From positions 6,116,201-6,180,200 of the forward strand of contig NC_133913.1 in NCBI RefSeq assembly GCF_964199755.1: a stretch of 64,000 bases of DNA. Reading direction: 5' to 3'. Under the pieces are notes generated by a model. The model was given only the letters and a program-made list of their open reading frames with translations, had not been told where the DNA came from and made no database searches. Source of the DNA: Larus michahellis (taxonomy: Eukaryota > Chordata > Aves > Charadriiformes > Laridae). This document shows, piece after piece, positions 50,601 to 61,406 of this stretch. Each line of letters begins with the position of its first letter. Within the stretch, counting starts at the first letter, position 1. The position numbers and the translations under genes are program-made.

Positions 50601-53600
50601 GTTGCAAGTACCTCCCTTGCTGGTAATACAGCTCTAGGCTTTCTTTTCTGGGTGTGATTCAAGTCCTGGACTCGGACACTCTTATTTTTCTTTTTTCTTC
50701 TTTTCCTTCCCTATTTTTTCCCTCTTCCACAAGCTAAGAAAACCGGTGCTTTTGCTGCTGCTGTTCCACAGATAAGAAGTGGCCGGTGGAGGCCACTGTG
50801 AGCCTGGCCAGCTCAGATGAGCATCAGTCGAGTGCTCAGTTGAGCTTTAATACTCATTATTTTTGCGGTAGGCTTCAAAGCACAGCTCTGCTTGACTGTG
50901 AACGCTCGGTAATTTGAGTATTTGGTACAGAAATAAAACATATGAGGGTAGTAGCCACTTGGGAACGAAGAATTCAACTCATTCGGCGTTGCAGAAGCTC
51001 GTGGCAGAGGCTGACTTTGATGCTGCCCTGAAACGTCTTCCCTCAGACGCGAGGCTGTGACTTCTTGTTCTGTAGTTGTCTGCTTCCCGTGCTGCCGTCA
51101 CCCCAAAAATGGGGAGACGTGAGGCCGTTGTGTGACCACACGCCTCGCATCGTACCTGGACGTTTTTGTCTGAACGTACAGCCAGCCCTCTGTACCGAAA
51201 AGCACCCCAGCAGAGGTCCGTGGGCTGAGTTGGAGCTGACTGTAATTAAGCATATTAACAAGGATACAGGCTTTAAGAGCACCGAATAAAATTTGCATGG
51301 GCAATTAGTTCATAGCTGTGATTATGTGATTACAGCCTGTTTAGTTTTTACTGTGTTTTGATAGGACCCAGCTTGAGGTGAGTATTAACAAAAGGCAATT
51401 TATTGCTTTGGAGCAAGCAGTGATATTTTACCTGGTTAACATTCAGAGCTGCGTGATGACCTGTGCTCTCCCTGCTGGCACGCGGAGGGGTGAAGAGGGG
51501 TCCTGGGGGAGAGCGGATGGGTTGGAAATAGGGATCTTCCACTGTGACTCAATTTCATTACCTGCAGACAAGACAAAAGAGTTGCTTATGCCTCAATTTC
51601 CTTCTGTCAGATTGGTGCTTTATTTAATCTCCTCATTGATCTGAGGTAGAGCTACTTAATGTGCTTTGTTAGTCTCTGGAGAGTTGTAAAGTTGTGAATA
51701 ATTAAATTCTGAGAGAGGAGATTAAAGTAAGTGTCACTGCGCACTGCCTTCAATAAAGGGCCTTTATTTTTTTCAATAGAAAAAATTGTGATCATTAAAA
51801 AAAAAAGCCAATTCTATTTCTTCTAGTTAGCATAAAATCGTGTGTTATAAAACTACTGGATGATGTTTCAATTCAATCTGCAGGATGCAGCCAGAAGGGG
51901 GGGGTGTAGGCTCAGCGCTGCAGGAGGAGCAGCCCTGGCTGAGCCGGCGGATCTGAGAGCAGTGGTGGGGCAGGGAGATGGGAAATGCGGAGGGATGGCA
52001 GGTCTGAGGACGGTGGTGGGGCAGGGAGACGAGAAATGCAGAGGGATGCCAGGTCTGAGAGCGGTGGTGGGGCAGGGAGATGGGAAATGCGGAGGGATGT
52101 CAGGTCTGAGAGCGGTGGTGGGGCAGGGAGACGGGAAATGCGGAGGGATGGCAGGTCTGAGGACGGTGGTGGGGCAGGGAGACGGGAAATGCGGAGGGAT
52201 GGCAGCTCTGAGGACGGTGGTGGGGCGGGGAGACGGGAAATGCAGAGGGATGTCAGGTCTGAGGACGGTGGTGGGGCGGGGAGACGGGAAATGCGGAGGG
52301 ATGTCAGGTCTGAGGACGGTGGTGGGGTGGGGAGACGGGAAATGCGGAGGGATGTCAGGTCTGAGGACGGTGGTGGGGTGGGGAGATGGGAAATGCAGCG
52401 GGATCAGTGAATGTGCTGCTCCCTGCTGCCCTCCCTGGCGCTGTGTGCTAGTCCTGCGTCTTACATATTCTACCATGTTGTCCCTCACCTGTCAGTTAGG
52501 GACATGTTCTTGTTTGGGTATTTTTTTTGCTGCTCTTGGAACTGAAGTGTTGATCCCAGCTGTGTTCAGGCCAAGATGAATAGCAGTCTCATTCAGCTAG
52601 CGCAGAACCTTTATTTAGTGTGTTCACTGGACATCGAGATGCTAACTCATCACCCGACTCAATTTCAAGTATCTCTAGAAGAGGTTATGGAGCGAATCGG
52701 CAAATGGCATGATTGCAGTTTGCCAGGGCTGGCTTTTTGGGGGGCTAGTGGTCCCCAGGGCCAATCCTGTAAATGTAAGAGAATACAAGACGTCCAGTTT
52801 CTGCATGAATGAAGGATAATCTTCAGTCTTTGCTTTCTCCCTGGGTTTGTGTATTACTGTTGGTTTCTCTGTAGCCGGGCAAAGGGATGTTGCGCAAAGC
52901 TATTTGGAAGCGTCGATCTAACTGGTGAGAGTGTCAGTGCTTGGCTCTAAATGCCCTCGGATAGAGTTAAGGTGAGGCTGCGTGGGTTTGACAGCATCTC
53001 AGCAGCGTTCTCCTGGGAGCGTTGGTGCTTACTGCCTACCTCCTGAACGCCCTGCGTACTTTAAGGCTTCTTTGGAAAGGGAGTAAGGAGCTCCGTAAGA
53101 CTGAAACTCGTGTGGTTTGCCCAGAAAAGGGAAAGGAGAGCGGTTACGCCGTTGATGGAGACTGCAAAACCTGTGCCTGCGGGATCTGGCGGAGCTTGAA
53201 GTACCTCTAGAAAAGGTTGTGGAACCGACAGATAAAATGAACCCGGGTGGTTTGCCAAGACTGGCATTTATTCTTCTGAGATGTAAAGGCACTAGCTGAC
53301 CTCCTAATTGTTCCGCGTAACCTTGCTTAAAATTGCTCTGGTGTCTGAGGACTGGAGGTGGCGAATGTGCTGTCTGGTTTTAAAAGGATCCCGGAGAACG
53401 TCTGGAGAGCTGCAGGTCTTTGAACCTGAAACCTGTGCAGGAAAAAATCAACAGAAACAGTAATAAAGAATCAAATTAGCGGGTACCTCTTTCGAGACGA
53501 TGTGCTGGGCAGGGTCAGCCTGTCTTCCGTAAGGCAGCCCTGCTTCCCCCTCCCGCGGGAGCTGATCACGGCCGTCAAAATGCAGTGGGACAAGGGCGGG

Positions 53601-55372
53601 CAGAGCCTGCTGCTGCTGCAGAGCTCTTGCAGCAAAGTTCCTGATCGGAACGTCTTTAAAAGGGAACTAAAGAGAGCTCTGTGGAAGAGAGGGTCCTTGA
53701 TGAGCAGACGAGTGACGAAAGGGTAGAAGTAAATAGCCGGTGGAGTTCAGCATGAATCTCTGTGGGGGCCTTGGCTTTTCATTATAATTATTGAATAAAC
53801 TGGAAAAAAGACGGAGTAGTGAGGAGACGAAGCTTGCTCTTTGGGAGCTTGGTGATTAAGAAATAAAATGGCTGAGGAAATTCGATATAAATGAATATAA
53901 AATGATGCGTGGGAGGAAGAACGCTTCTAACTTTGGTTGAAACAGCGTTTTGGGCTGAGATCCCAGGAACGACAGCTTCAAGGAAATGCTGGACCCCTGC
54001 CGAGTAGCAGCCTGAGCCCTGTGAAGAATTATTAATCATGGTTGTTAAGAATTCTTACACATTATTAATAAAGGAATAGGAATGAAGCGGAGCATAATTT
54101 TGTACCTGTGTTTAAGATACAAACAAACGGCGGTTCTAGCCTGCCCGTCTGTTGAAGGAGGTAATAGCAACAGAGAGTACTGGGAGGAGAACAGGGGTGT
54201 GCGAGGGAGCAGCTGCTGCGAAAGGGAGGAAGGATGAGGGAGAGCTGCTCTGCCTGGAAGGGCACGGCTGAGGATACGGGAGAAGCCCAACATCACCCCA
54301 GGAAGCCTGGAAGAGAATGGACACTGATACTCGTTACTGTCTCTTCAGATATGACACCTGGGGGACATGGAGATGATCCGAGGGCTGGAGCCCCTCTGCT
54401 GTGGGGACAGGCTGAGAGAGCTGGGGGGGGTTCAGCCTGGGGAAGAGAAGGCTCCGGGGAGACCTTGGAGCCCCTTCCAGTCCCTAAAGGGGCTCCAGGA
54501 AAGCTGGGGAGGGACTCTGGATCAGGGAGGGGAGCCATGGGACGAGGGGGAAGGGTTTAAACTAGAGCAGGACAGGTTTAGATCAGCCATTAGGAAGAAG
54601 TTCTTGGCTGTGAGGGTGGTGAGACACTGGCCCAGGTTGCCCAGAGAGGGGGTGGAGGCCCCATCCCTGGAGACATTCAAGGCCAGGCTGGATGAGGCTC
54701 TGAGCGACCTGATCTAGTTGAAGATGTCCCTGCTCACTGCAGGGGGTTGGACGAGATGGCCTTTAGAGGTCCCTTCCAACCCAACACGTTCTGTGATTCC
54801 ATGGAGTGCAGCAGGAGCTGGCTCGGGCAGAGGGACGGAGGCGCGTGGCTGTGCAGTGGCAGCAGACGTGCTGGGCTGAGTGCTGTAGGGTGCTCTGGGT
54901 CCAAGGGGGCTCAGGTACGTTTGTGGCAGAGAAATCTACTGAGGATTCTTAAACCCATAAGAGCAACACTTGGCCTGAGAAATCCCTGAACTGGATGGTT
55001 GGAAAGCTGGGAAAACATTTTCCCAAGTAAGCCGAGTCTCTGACTGCGCTTGTATCCTTGTCGTAGTGCGTCCTCCAGGCTGATGTTCGAAACCAAAAGT
55101 CGAATTGGTGGGACGTGGGTCTGACCTGGCAGAACCGTTCTGGTGTTTGTACTTCTGTTCGCTGTCATTCTGTTGGGCTGTGTGTTTGAAACGATTTTTT
55201 TTTTTTTTTCCCCCAGGTAAATCAAAGACCAAGGAGAACCGCCAGTCAATCATCAACCCGGACTGGAATTTTGAGAAAATGGGCATCGGGGGTCTTGACA
55301 AAGAATTCTCAGATATTTTCCGACGAGCTTTTGCTTCTCGAGTTTTTCCACCTGAAATTGTGGAGCAAATGG
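20445..55372 (+). CDS. NSF: NSF, vesicle-fusing AAA+ ATPase (exons 1-8; continues beyond window)
   Basis: Joining 20445-20456, 34523-34608, 40580-40679, 43418-43457, 47245-47411, 48526-48633, 49268-49343 and 55217-55372 gives 745 bases, codons 1-248 plus one base, all in frame with GT-AG introns. The product matches vertebrate NSF with only scattered changes: [60 protein letters not shown] and [23 protein letters not shown] is a cytosolic hexameric ATPase that, with alpha-SNAP, unwinds SNARE complexes after membrane fusion. The window encodes the N domain (about residues 1-205, SNAP binding) and the start of D1. Codon 249 coincides with human numbering, so no indel is present. The Walker A exon and all later exons are to the right of the window. 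Confidence 0.98.
20590..21515. repeat. degenerate minisatellite, about 60-65 bp unit
   Basis: About 14 diverged copies of a unit of the form GTGCTGTGAGGCTGGGGTGA, CCCCTCTCCCTGTGGG, GGCAGGATTTTAGGGTCCCC. Anchor GCTGTGAGG-like motifs recur near 20618, 20667, 20788, 20847, 20917, 20980, 21230, 21283 and 21420. G-rich on the plus strand, directly downstream of the NSF first exon. Confidence 0.75.
30469..30990 (-). repeat. CR1 LINE 3' fragment
   Basis: About 520 bases in antisense orientation, from AATCATGGAATGGTTTAGG (the 3' end) to GCAGGGGGGTCTCAC (end of the ORF2 part). It is the longest of the copies sharing the GTTGCCCAGAGAAGCTGTGG block. Frames are interrupted. Confidence 0.93.
33711..33992 (+). 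repeat. CR1 LINE 3' fragment, different subfamily
   Basis: About 280 bases with the CR1 blocks GATAGGACAAGAGGAAACGG, GATATTAGGAAGAATTTTTA, GAGTCACCATCCCTGGAGGT and a closing CAACCTGGATGATTCTCTGG. The blocks resemble those of the copy at 60358 rather than those at 1530, so at least two CR1 subfamilies are present. Confidence 0.88.
34523..34608 (+). CDS. NSF: NSF exon 2
   Basis: 86 bases. A long pyrimidine tract and TTTTAG precede CCTATGCAA; donor GGGCA then GTAAGT. It encodes [20 protein letters not shown] and NEKDFQSG, then two bases of a glutamine codon. The second methionine codon here is not the start, since exon 1 reads into it in frame. Confidence 0.98.
35651..35685 (+). repeat. C23-A12 homopolymer tract
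   Basis: Twenty-three C followed directly by twelve A, then a CA-rich tail. Length in the source genome is uncertain because such runs are hard to sequence. Confidence 0.85.
38232..38912 (-). repeat. CR1 LINE ORF2 (reverse transcriptase) fragment
   Basis: Antisense internal CR1 fragment. In the minus-strand reading the remains of ORF2 include MEQLILEAK, a degraded ADDT (from the reverse-transcriptase catalytic FADD-type motif), then [28 protein letters not shown] and [14 protein letters not shown] sequence. Compared with an intact CR1 pol, a piece between the MEQL block and the ADDT block is lost. The 3' UTR is absent, so the copy is truncated at both ends. Confidence 0.88.
39461..39581. repeat. 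16-bp VNTR, 7.5 perfect copies
   Basis: GAGCGCGGATGGCCGG starts at 39461, 39477, 39493, 39509, 39525, 39541 and 39557, with a partial copy at 39573. All full copies are identical, which suggests a young or actively homogenised array. CpG-rich (two CG per unit plus one at the junction region). Confidence 0.95.
40580..40679 (+). CDS. NSF: NSF exon 3
   Basis: 100 bases. Acceptor TCTTCTAG; donor CCCCAG then GTACTG. It encodes [20 protein letters not shown] and [13 protein letters not shown], part of the N-domain double-psi barrel subdomain. Confidence 0.98.
40680..43417 (+). other. NSF: NSF intron 3
   Basis: 2.7 kb. No repeat is recognised. It contains a GC-rich open block at 43023-43206 and unassigned minus-strand ORFs near 41.3-41.8 kb and 42.4-42.6 kb; see findings. 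Confidence 0.85.
43418..43457 (+). CDS. NSF: NSF exon 4
   Basis: A 40-base micro-exon. Acceptor TTTTTACAG; donor GACG then GTAAGT. It encodes [13 protein letters not shown] and the first base of a valine codon. The final aspartate replaces the glutamate seen in mammals. Confidence 0.97.
43458..47244 (+). other. NSF: NSF intron 4
   Basis: 3.8 kb without a recognised repeat. ORFs of 90-160 codons occur on both strands; none shows a domain I know and they do not chain into a clear gene. Confidence 0.8.
47245..47411 (+). CDS. NSF: NSF exon 5
   Basis: 167 bases. A T-rich tract and ACCAG precede TTTCCTTAT; donor CAGCAG then GTGCGG. It encodes [40 protein letters not shown] and [15 protein letters not shown] of the N domain. 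Confidence 0.98.
47412..48525 (+). other. NSF: NSF intron 5
   Basis: 1.1 kb. A minus-strand ORF of 241 codons (47615-48340) covers most of it; no family is recognised. See findings. Confidence 0.8.
48526..48633 (+). CDS. NSF: NSF exon 6
   Basis: 108 bases, 36 codons, phase 0. Acceptor TTCCACAG; donor CAGAAG then GTAGGC. It encodes [20 protein letters not shown] then [16 protein letters not shown]. The [10 protein letters not shown] part is the most variable piece compared with mammals. Confidence 0.98.
48634..49267 (+). other. NSF: NSF intron 6
   Basis: 0.6 kb, nothing recognised. Confidence 0.9.
49268..49343 (+). CDS. NSF: NSF exon 7
   Basis: 76 bases. Acceptor TTTTGCAG; donor ATCG then GTAAGT. 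It encodes [20 protein letters not shown] and SLNLI, the end of the N domain. Confidence 0.98.
51959..52404. repeat. 51-bp minisatellite, about 8.7 copies
   Basis: Unit ACGGTGGTGGGGCAGGGAGA, CGGGAAATGCGGAGGGATGG, CAGGTCTGAGG (51 bases). Copies begin at 51959, 52010, 52061, 52112, 52163, 52214, 52265, 52316 and 52367 (partial), with few substitutions between them. Because 51 is a multiple of three, frames stay open on both strands; the resulting 140-240 codon ORFs are by-products. Confidence 0.95.
54372..54800 (+). repeat. CR1 LINE 3' fragment
   Basis: From GATGATCCGAGGGCTGGAGC through GGGGACAGGCTGAGAGAGCT to GGTCCCTTCCAACCCAACAC and the closing TTCTGTGATTCC. Its 3' UTR (GATCTAGTTGAAGATGTCCC) is shared with the fragment at 61925, a second 3' UTR type distinct from the copies at 1530 and 18933. 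Confidence 0.92.
55217..55372 (+). CDS. NSF: NSF exon 8
   Basis: 156 bases. A T-then-C tract and CCCCCAG precede GTAAATC; donor ATGG then GTAAGT. It encodes [40 protein letters not shown] and [11 protein letters not shown], the N-D1 linker and start of the D1 ATPase domain. The G left over begins the glycine of the GCKHVKG segment, 11 residues before Walker A. Confidence 0.98.
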
Positions 55373-58287
55373 GTAAGTGTGATCCGGAGAAGTATGGCCG
55401 GGGTACAGGCCTGTTGCTGGTCTGCAAAGCCTGGACGTCAGCTCACGACCTTGTGGTGCTGTCACAGGGCCGTTGCTTCGGGACCTAATAGACTAACGAA
55501 GCCTTTTCTTCCCCTGTTGCTCCCAAATGTATTTTGTACTCTTGGTACTTGACTGGAGAGAGGGACAAATAAACAACAGGAATACTCAGCACTGTACGCG
55601 AAACGAATGAGATACGTGGTTTAGCTCAGTACTTTGCTGTTGCAGCTGAAACGCTCCCTGTTCTTTTGAATGTGTTGTTTATTCACCGTAGTGAGGCTAA
55701 ATGCTCCTATTCCCGGCTTAAGAGTCCTGGCTAAACGTTCCTGTTCCTGACTTACTGGCAATGGGCTGTCCCTGTAGGTCAGAGGAAATTCTGTCTTAAT
55801 CATCCGGCCTTACAGATTAAACGTCTGTCGTCCTGGCAGTTGCGCTATAAACCTGTGTCCCTCTCCCAGCGTTACCCCAAAAAACACAGTCTCTTGTGTC
55901 GTCTGTGCTTGGTCAGATTTGAAATGCTGGAGAGGATGCACAGGCCGTGGCACGCCTTGGAGTCTGTGAAATAAAAGCACAGATTCTAAATATAAATTTT
56001 GGGGGGGGTCCCATTACTTTGTAAACATGTGCTGGCAGGCGGATAAATGGTGCCGGTTTTAAGTTTTAGTAAGCAGTACGCAGCTGCAGGTGTCTTGTTT
56101 TGTCACGTAAAGTGGCTGCGGATGTTATAGCTGGTCCTCGTTCCCTGAATATAATCCCTGTGGGTTCATATTTAAACCTGGAATCCATAGCTGTGTAATT
56201 TCTGTGTATGTTTGTATTTCTTGATCCACCTTCCCTCTCCCCACAAAGGAAGCAATCAAGATTTTGATTACAAAACAGGTTTTCAGCAGAAGATACGTCC
56301 TCTTTGCGTGCGGCTGGGTGAAGCGTGTCCATTTCCAGCGCTTGTGGAATTGATGTTAAAGTAAACTTCCCACGAGGTGCGTTAGGTTTTTTTTCTTAGC
56401 GATTTGAACACTTAACGGAGAAACACTGAAGAAACGCTGTAGGCTAAATCCAATTAGTGCGTGATTTTTCTCTCTCTCCTGCCTTTTTGCTCCGTATCGA
56501 TCTGATAGCCGAGGCCTTCTGGGGGCTGATCTTGGTTCTCTTGGCTTTTGTGGCTGTGAGCGACTCATAACTTCTCTGCCTGAGAATATCAGGTGCTTAA
56601 ATTTGTTAAATATTTAGCTGCTCTGCCGAGAGAGGAAATGAGAGAAATGGCGTTGGCTGTGGAAAGAAAAGCGTTTACCCAGACACTCCGTTGTGCCCGG
56701 TTCAGAAGCGCTGCTGACAGCTGGCCTTTGGATGGACTGACATCCCTTAATTGAAGTATTTTTACCTTTTGAAGCAACTACGATATGTATTCATGGCTGC
56801 GGTGCAGAGTCCTTAGCTGCGGCCATATGCGAAGGTAGAAGATTTAGACTTTGCGAGTTCTCACGAGCGTCGCTGGGCTGTGATGAGAAATACGTTAGCA
56901 GGCTGGAGATAATTAGAGCTTGTTTTCATTTTGCTGTAGCTTCACCTGTCCGACTTCCCCGGCCGCCTGCAGCCTGGCAGCATGTTCAGCAGTCCTGGGT
57001 CACAGGATTACATTCCCTTGGTGTTATCGTTAGCTGAATTAACCTGGTGCCTGGGCGCTCTGTGGTAACGAAGGGCAGCAGGTAACTTTGCCATGGAGGA
57101 CCCACGTATCCGTCACGTCCCCATCGGGAAGCTCTGGAGAAGGTCGGGGGCCTTGCTGGCTGCGGGCTGAGGTCGTGGAGCCGCTTTGCGGGGCGTGCTG
57201 CTCGGGTGGCTCCTCTTGCTAATTGCTATTGCTTAATGCAGGAAGAAGAAGCTTCTCTGAAGGACCACTAGTATTTTGATTACCCTGGGCAATGAATTAA
57301 AGGTGTGCCATATTATTTATATAAATACATATACCCTTACTTGTGCGTGTTTACACACATACTACACAAAGAAACGTTTTTCTGGTAAGAAGTTAGTCTC
57401 CAAACAGAGCTCTCGAGCTCTGATCAACCCTAGGGCTAAAGAGCTTATCTGAAATTTGAAAAAACAAAACTTTCTGACATTCATTTTCTTTGCCTTAGTT
57501 ATAACTTGCTCTTAACTATATTTCAGATCTGAAATGTCAGTGTGACAGCTGTTCACCTTTGTGTATAATTTATTGGGAAAGGAAAAGAAAGAATTTGCTT
57601 GCTATCTGGTGCTCCGGTGCTCACCCGTTTCTGTGTTTTGCCCAGTGCTCACAGGCTGCAACTTCCATGCCAAATGCAATAAATATTTCTGTCCCGTAAC
57701 TACAGAGAGGGTGTATAGACCCTTCAAAAATCGCTCGCAATTTGTGTGTGGTTTACCTAACTTCCAAGGAATGTTCTGCGCTTGGAGCATATAAATCAAT
57801 ATGAGTTAACCATATCATCCAAGGGTGTAAATACTTCTCTGATGCTACGGTCTTTGGTTTATCCAAGAAAGGAAATCTTGGATCAGCTTCAGCTGGTCAT
57901 TAGACCTTGCTGTAGCTCCCTGCTGCCCTGGGAAGGGGCAGTTTGCTTTTCCCGTACGCGTACCTGCCACCTCTGTGGTAGCTTTGGGCTTGTATGGCTC
58001 TGTAGAGAGCTAATACAATTGGAAGTAAAAAAAAAAATACAAGTACTAAAGATAAATGTATAGGGTTAGCATTGAAGTGGATCAGCTCGCTGTTGGCTTG
58101 ATGTGACGTCGCTACACGATGCCAGGGCAGCGGGCGGAAGGCAGTGGGCAGCGGGGGTAATGTCACTTCGGAACCACAATGGGGCCTTCATTAACATAAG
58201 CTGATTGCTTTTATGGCTACAGTTCACTGGAGATGGTTTAGCATTCCAAACATTGGTGATGCCGTTGTCTGTCACCTAATGCTTGAT

Positions 58288-58432
58288 GCTCCATCCCTGG
58301 AGGGGTTCAAGGCCAGGTTGGACGGGGCTTGGAGCAACCTGGGCTGGTGGGAGGTGTCCCTGCCCAGGGCAGGGGGTGGCACTGGGTGGGCTTGAAGGTC
58401 CCTTCCCACCCAAACCAGTCTGTGATTCTGTG
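58288..58432 (+). repeat. CR1 LINE 3' fragment
   Basis: A short 145-base piece from CTCCATCCCTGGAGGGGTTC to TCTGTGATTCTGTGA, the same 3' UTR type as at 1530 and 18933. Confidence 0.9.
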
Positions 58433-60320
58433 ACTGCCAAACGGAAATAAATCCTCATCTGGATGAGGATTGAGGAAGGTGTCCTGAAACAAAAAGGGCG
58501 CTCCTTTAGTGCCGTCCGTGTCCATGAGGCCTCACTGTCCTGCCAACGGTACTGCCAGGGAAGGAACTTTGCCCTCCCAGGGCGCTGCCGGAGGTAAGGT
58601 AGCAGTCGCTTTCTGAAGGACAGCCCTACAAAAGCCATGTTTCTAGGGAATCGCCTTCCTTCGTAAGCCCTTTCTGATCTCCTGATGTCCAGCTCGTAAT
58701 AAAGCTGTGCAGCTTCGTGCTGAACTGCAGGCTGGGTTTGGTGACTCTCTGTTGCAGTTCAAAGCGTCCTCTTGCTCAAGCTAAAGCACCTCCTTTTATT
58801 TGATAAATATTATATTTTTCTAAACCGTTCCTGCAGATAAGCCTTTTCTTCACATCCGTGGTCAATGCTGTTTTTTCTGCTGAGACTTTAAATTCAGCTC
58901 ATTCGATGGCTCGTGTCATGGGAGCTGTGAACTTCAACAAAACTGAAAAGCGTTTTTTCAGACCTGGAAAGAAAACGCTGGTACTGACTCTTGTCTTTCT
59001 AAAGAACACTCTAGTGTCTCCGTGCATCGAAACGCAGTCTCGGCTTTCAGCAGGGAAGTGATTTTTCTGACTTAATGTGGCACATGAGTCCTTGTGGAGG
59101 CTGCTGAAAAAGCAGATTCTGTATGTACATGTTGGTGTTATGGTTTAATAACAGGTATAGAAATGTTTGTTGTTACAGATCGTGTTCCTTTTAAGGGACC
59201 GAAATGGAACCCAAATTTCCCATCTTCTCCTGTTACTGCCCATAAGTGCCTTAAATAGGACTTTTCCAAGGTGATTTCTATTTCCTGGTGACCATCTTAA
59301 CTTGGCCTCTTGGAGTCGGTTGGTTTCAGAGCTCTGTGTTTTTGAAATACAGCTCACTGTATAAAAGCGAAATATTAACAAAACACGAGATGAATGTTCA
59401 AATTAGGAGATACTCGAATATTATCTTCTGTCTTGGATTCTGCCTGTGAAGTGGAGGCTTGTCTTTTAAGCTGTCTTAAAAATTAATACATGAATGTTCT
59501 TGAAGTACTCAGATACGGGAAGAGAAGAATAATAATGGAAAGGATCTCATCGACTCTGTTCTTAAAATAGGATAATTTAATGAAAAATCAGGGTCAGACA
59601 TGTCTAACGTGTAACTGAGGTGTCAGCAGTGCCAGAACATCCCAAGGCAGCTCATTCTCCTGCTTAGAGCATCTTCACTGTCAGAATTTTTTGAGTGTTT
59701 ATTCTCCGACTTGCAGCAGTTCATCGTATATTGTTCATGTCTTTTATGTTCTCGGATGAGGCTTTTACATACTTGTCTGTTCGTGTTTCTCTCCGGCGTT
59801 CTCAAGGCTGGATCTCAGATTCTTAAACCATTTCTCATAACCTCTAGATCTCTCCGATTGTCATCGTTTCTCTTCCCTCGGTCATTCTTCAGTGCTTAGG
59901 AGTGGGGTGACCACAACGGGGCACGGTAACGAAGGCGCTAGTCAGTTCCAGGGTGGTTGGCAGGTTTTGGCTGTGCCGGGGTGTACGTGCCTCTTCATAA
60001 TCCTCAACACCATGATTTTTTTTATTTTGCAACATGCAGTTGATTATTCCTACCCCAATTTAGAAACCTGTGCCTCACGTTACATTGGTTTTGAATGAAT
60101 TGAATCCTGCCCGTCGGTGTATTTGTAGATCTTGGCTTTGTAATGTGCAGATTGAGTAGGTGCGTTCTGTTCCATCTTCCAGGCTGTTAATAAAAGCACC
60201 GTATACCAGTAAATTCAGGAACTGTTCTCATGTGCTTTAAAGTTTGTGGGCTTTTTTTCCATCCACTTTTCATCTACCTTTAACTTTATCAGCCTGTGTT
60301 TTTCCTACATGTTTATGAAG

Positions 60321-60357
60321 ATGTGTAAGATCTTACACATAAGATCTTAAGATCTTA
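60321..60357. repeat. clustered perfect palindromes
   Basis: ATGTGTAAGATCTTACACAT at 60321-60340 is a perfect 20-base palindrome. The decamer TAAGATCTTA, itself palindromic, occurs at 60326, 60340 and 60348. The patch ends exactly where CR1 sequence begins. Confidence 0.85.
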
Positions 60358-61121
60358 CAAAAAGCTTGGGGCAGAGTGGCTGGAAAGCTGCCCGGCAGAA
60401 AAGGACCTGGGGGCGCTGGTGGACGGCCAGCTTCACATGAGCCAGCAGTGTGCCCAGGTGGCCAAGAAGGCCAACAGCATTCTGGCTTGTATCAGGAATA
60501 GCGTGGCCAGCAGGAGCAGGGAAGTGATGGTGCCTCTGTACTGGGCACTGGTGAGGCCTCACCTCGAGTGCTGTGTTCAGTTCTGGGCCCCTCTGTACAA
60601 GAGGGACATTGAGGTGCTGGAGCGTGTCCAGAGGAGAGCTACCAGGCTGGTGAGGGCTCTGGAGACCAGGGCATATGAGGAGAGGCTGAGGGAGCTGGGC
60701 ATGTTTAGCTTGGAGAAGAGGAGGCTGAGGGGAGACCTCATTGCCCTCTACAACTCCCTGAAAGGAGGGTGGAGAGAGGTGGGTGTTGGCCTCTTCTCCC
60801 AGGTGAAGAATGACAGGACCAGAGGAAATGGTCTGAAGCTGCAGCAGGGGAGGTTTAGGTTAGATATTAGGAAGAATGACTTTACTGAAAGAGTGGTCAG
60901 GCACTGGACCAGCCTGCGCAGGGCGGTGGTGGAGTCACCATCCCTAGAGGTGTTTAAGAAACGTCTAGATGTGGCACTTCAGGGCATGCACTAGTGGCAG
61001 AGATTGTAGGGTTTTTTTGGGGGGGGGGATTTGGGGTGTTTTTTTGGTTTTTGGTGTGTGTATGGTTGGACTCGATGATCTCAAAGGGTGCTTTCCAACC
61101 ATGAAGATTCTGTGATTCTGA
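60358..61121 (+). repeat. CR1 LINE with open ORF2 C terminus and 3' UTR
   Basis: About 760 bases. The frame from about 60366 to 60994 is open and encodes the end of CR1 ORF2: [60 protein letters not shown] and [20 protein letters not shown], ending [10 protein letters not shown] with a stop. The 3' UTR carries a T/G homopolymer stretch (about 61011-61055) and ends AAGATTCTGTGATTCTGAG. The open frame suggests this is the youngest CR1 in the window. It is 5'-truncated, lacking the endonuclease and catalytic core. Confidence 0.95.
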
Positions 61122-61351
61122 GATCTGTTTATATCTTTATGAATGTCTAAATCTCCTCTATTGCTGTATTTGTTTTTTCAAGCCCTCTGTGTGTGACCTG
61201 CCACCCTGTCCTAGAGGGAAGTTGTCTCAGGCTGATCTAATAAATTCCTTTTGGCTCTTTCTTGTATCCTTGTTCTCTTCTACGTACTTCAAAAGACATT
61301 GTGCCAGAATTTTCCAGGAATTAAGTTAGTGATAGGTCTATACCACACAAT

Positions 61352-61406
61352 CAGAAAACAGTTGAGGTGGAGAGGGATCTCTGGAGATTTAGTCCAACCC
61401 TGTGGC
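61352..61406 (-). repeat. probable CR1 3' end relic
   Basis: AATCAGAAAACAGTTGAGG, then GAGGGATCTCTGGAGATTTA and GTCCAACCC, resembles the antisense end of diverged CR1 copies. Short and old, so tentative. Confidence 0.5.

Larger units (their letters stand above)
49344..55216 (+). other. NSF: NSF intron 7
   Basis: 5.9 kb holding a 51-bp minisatellite (51959-52404) and a CR1 fragment (54372-54800). The remainder shows no recognised feature. Confidence 0.85.

Noticed and set aside
51860..52579. ORFs of 239, 206 and 141 codons on both strands
   Set aside because: They are produced by the 51-bp minisatellite, whose length is a multiple of three and which contains no stop in these frames.
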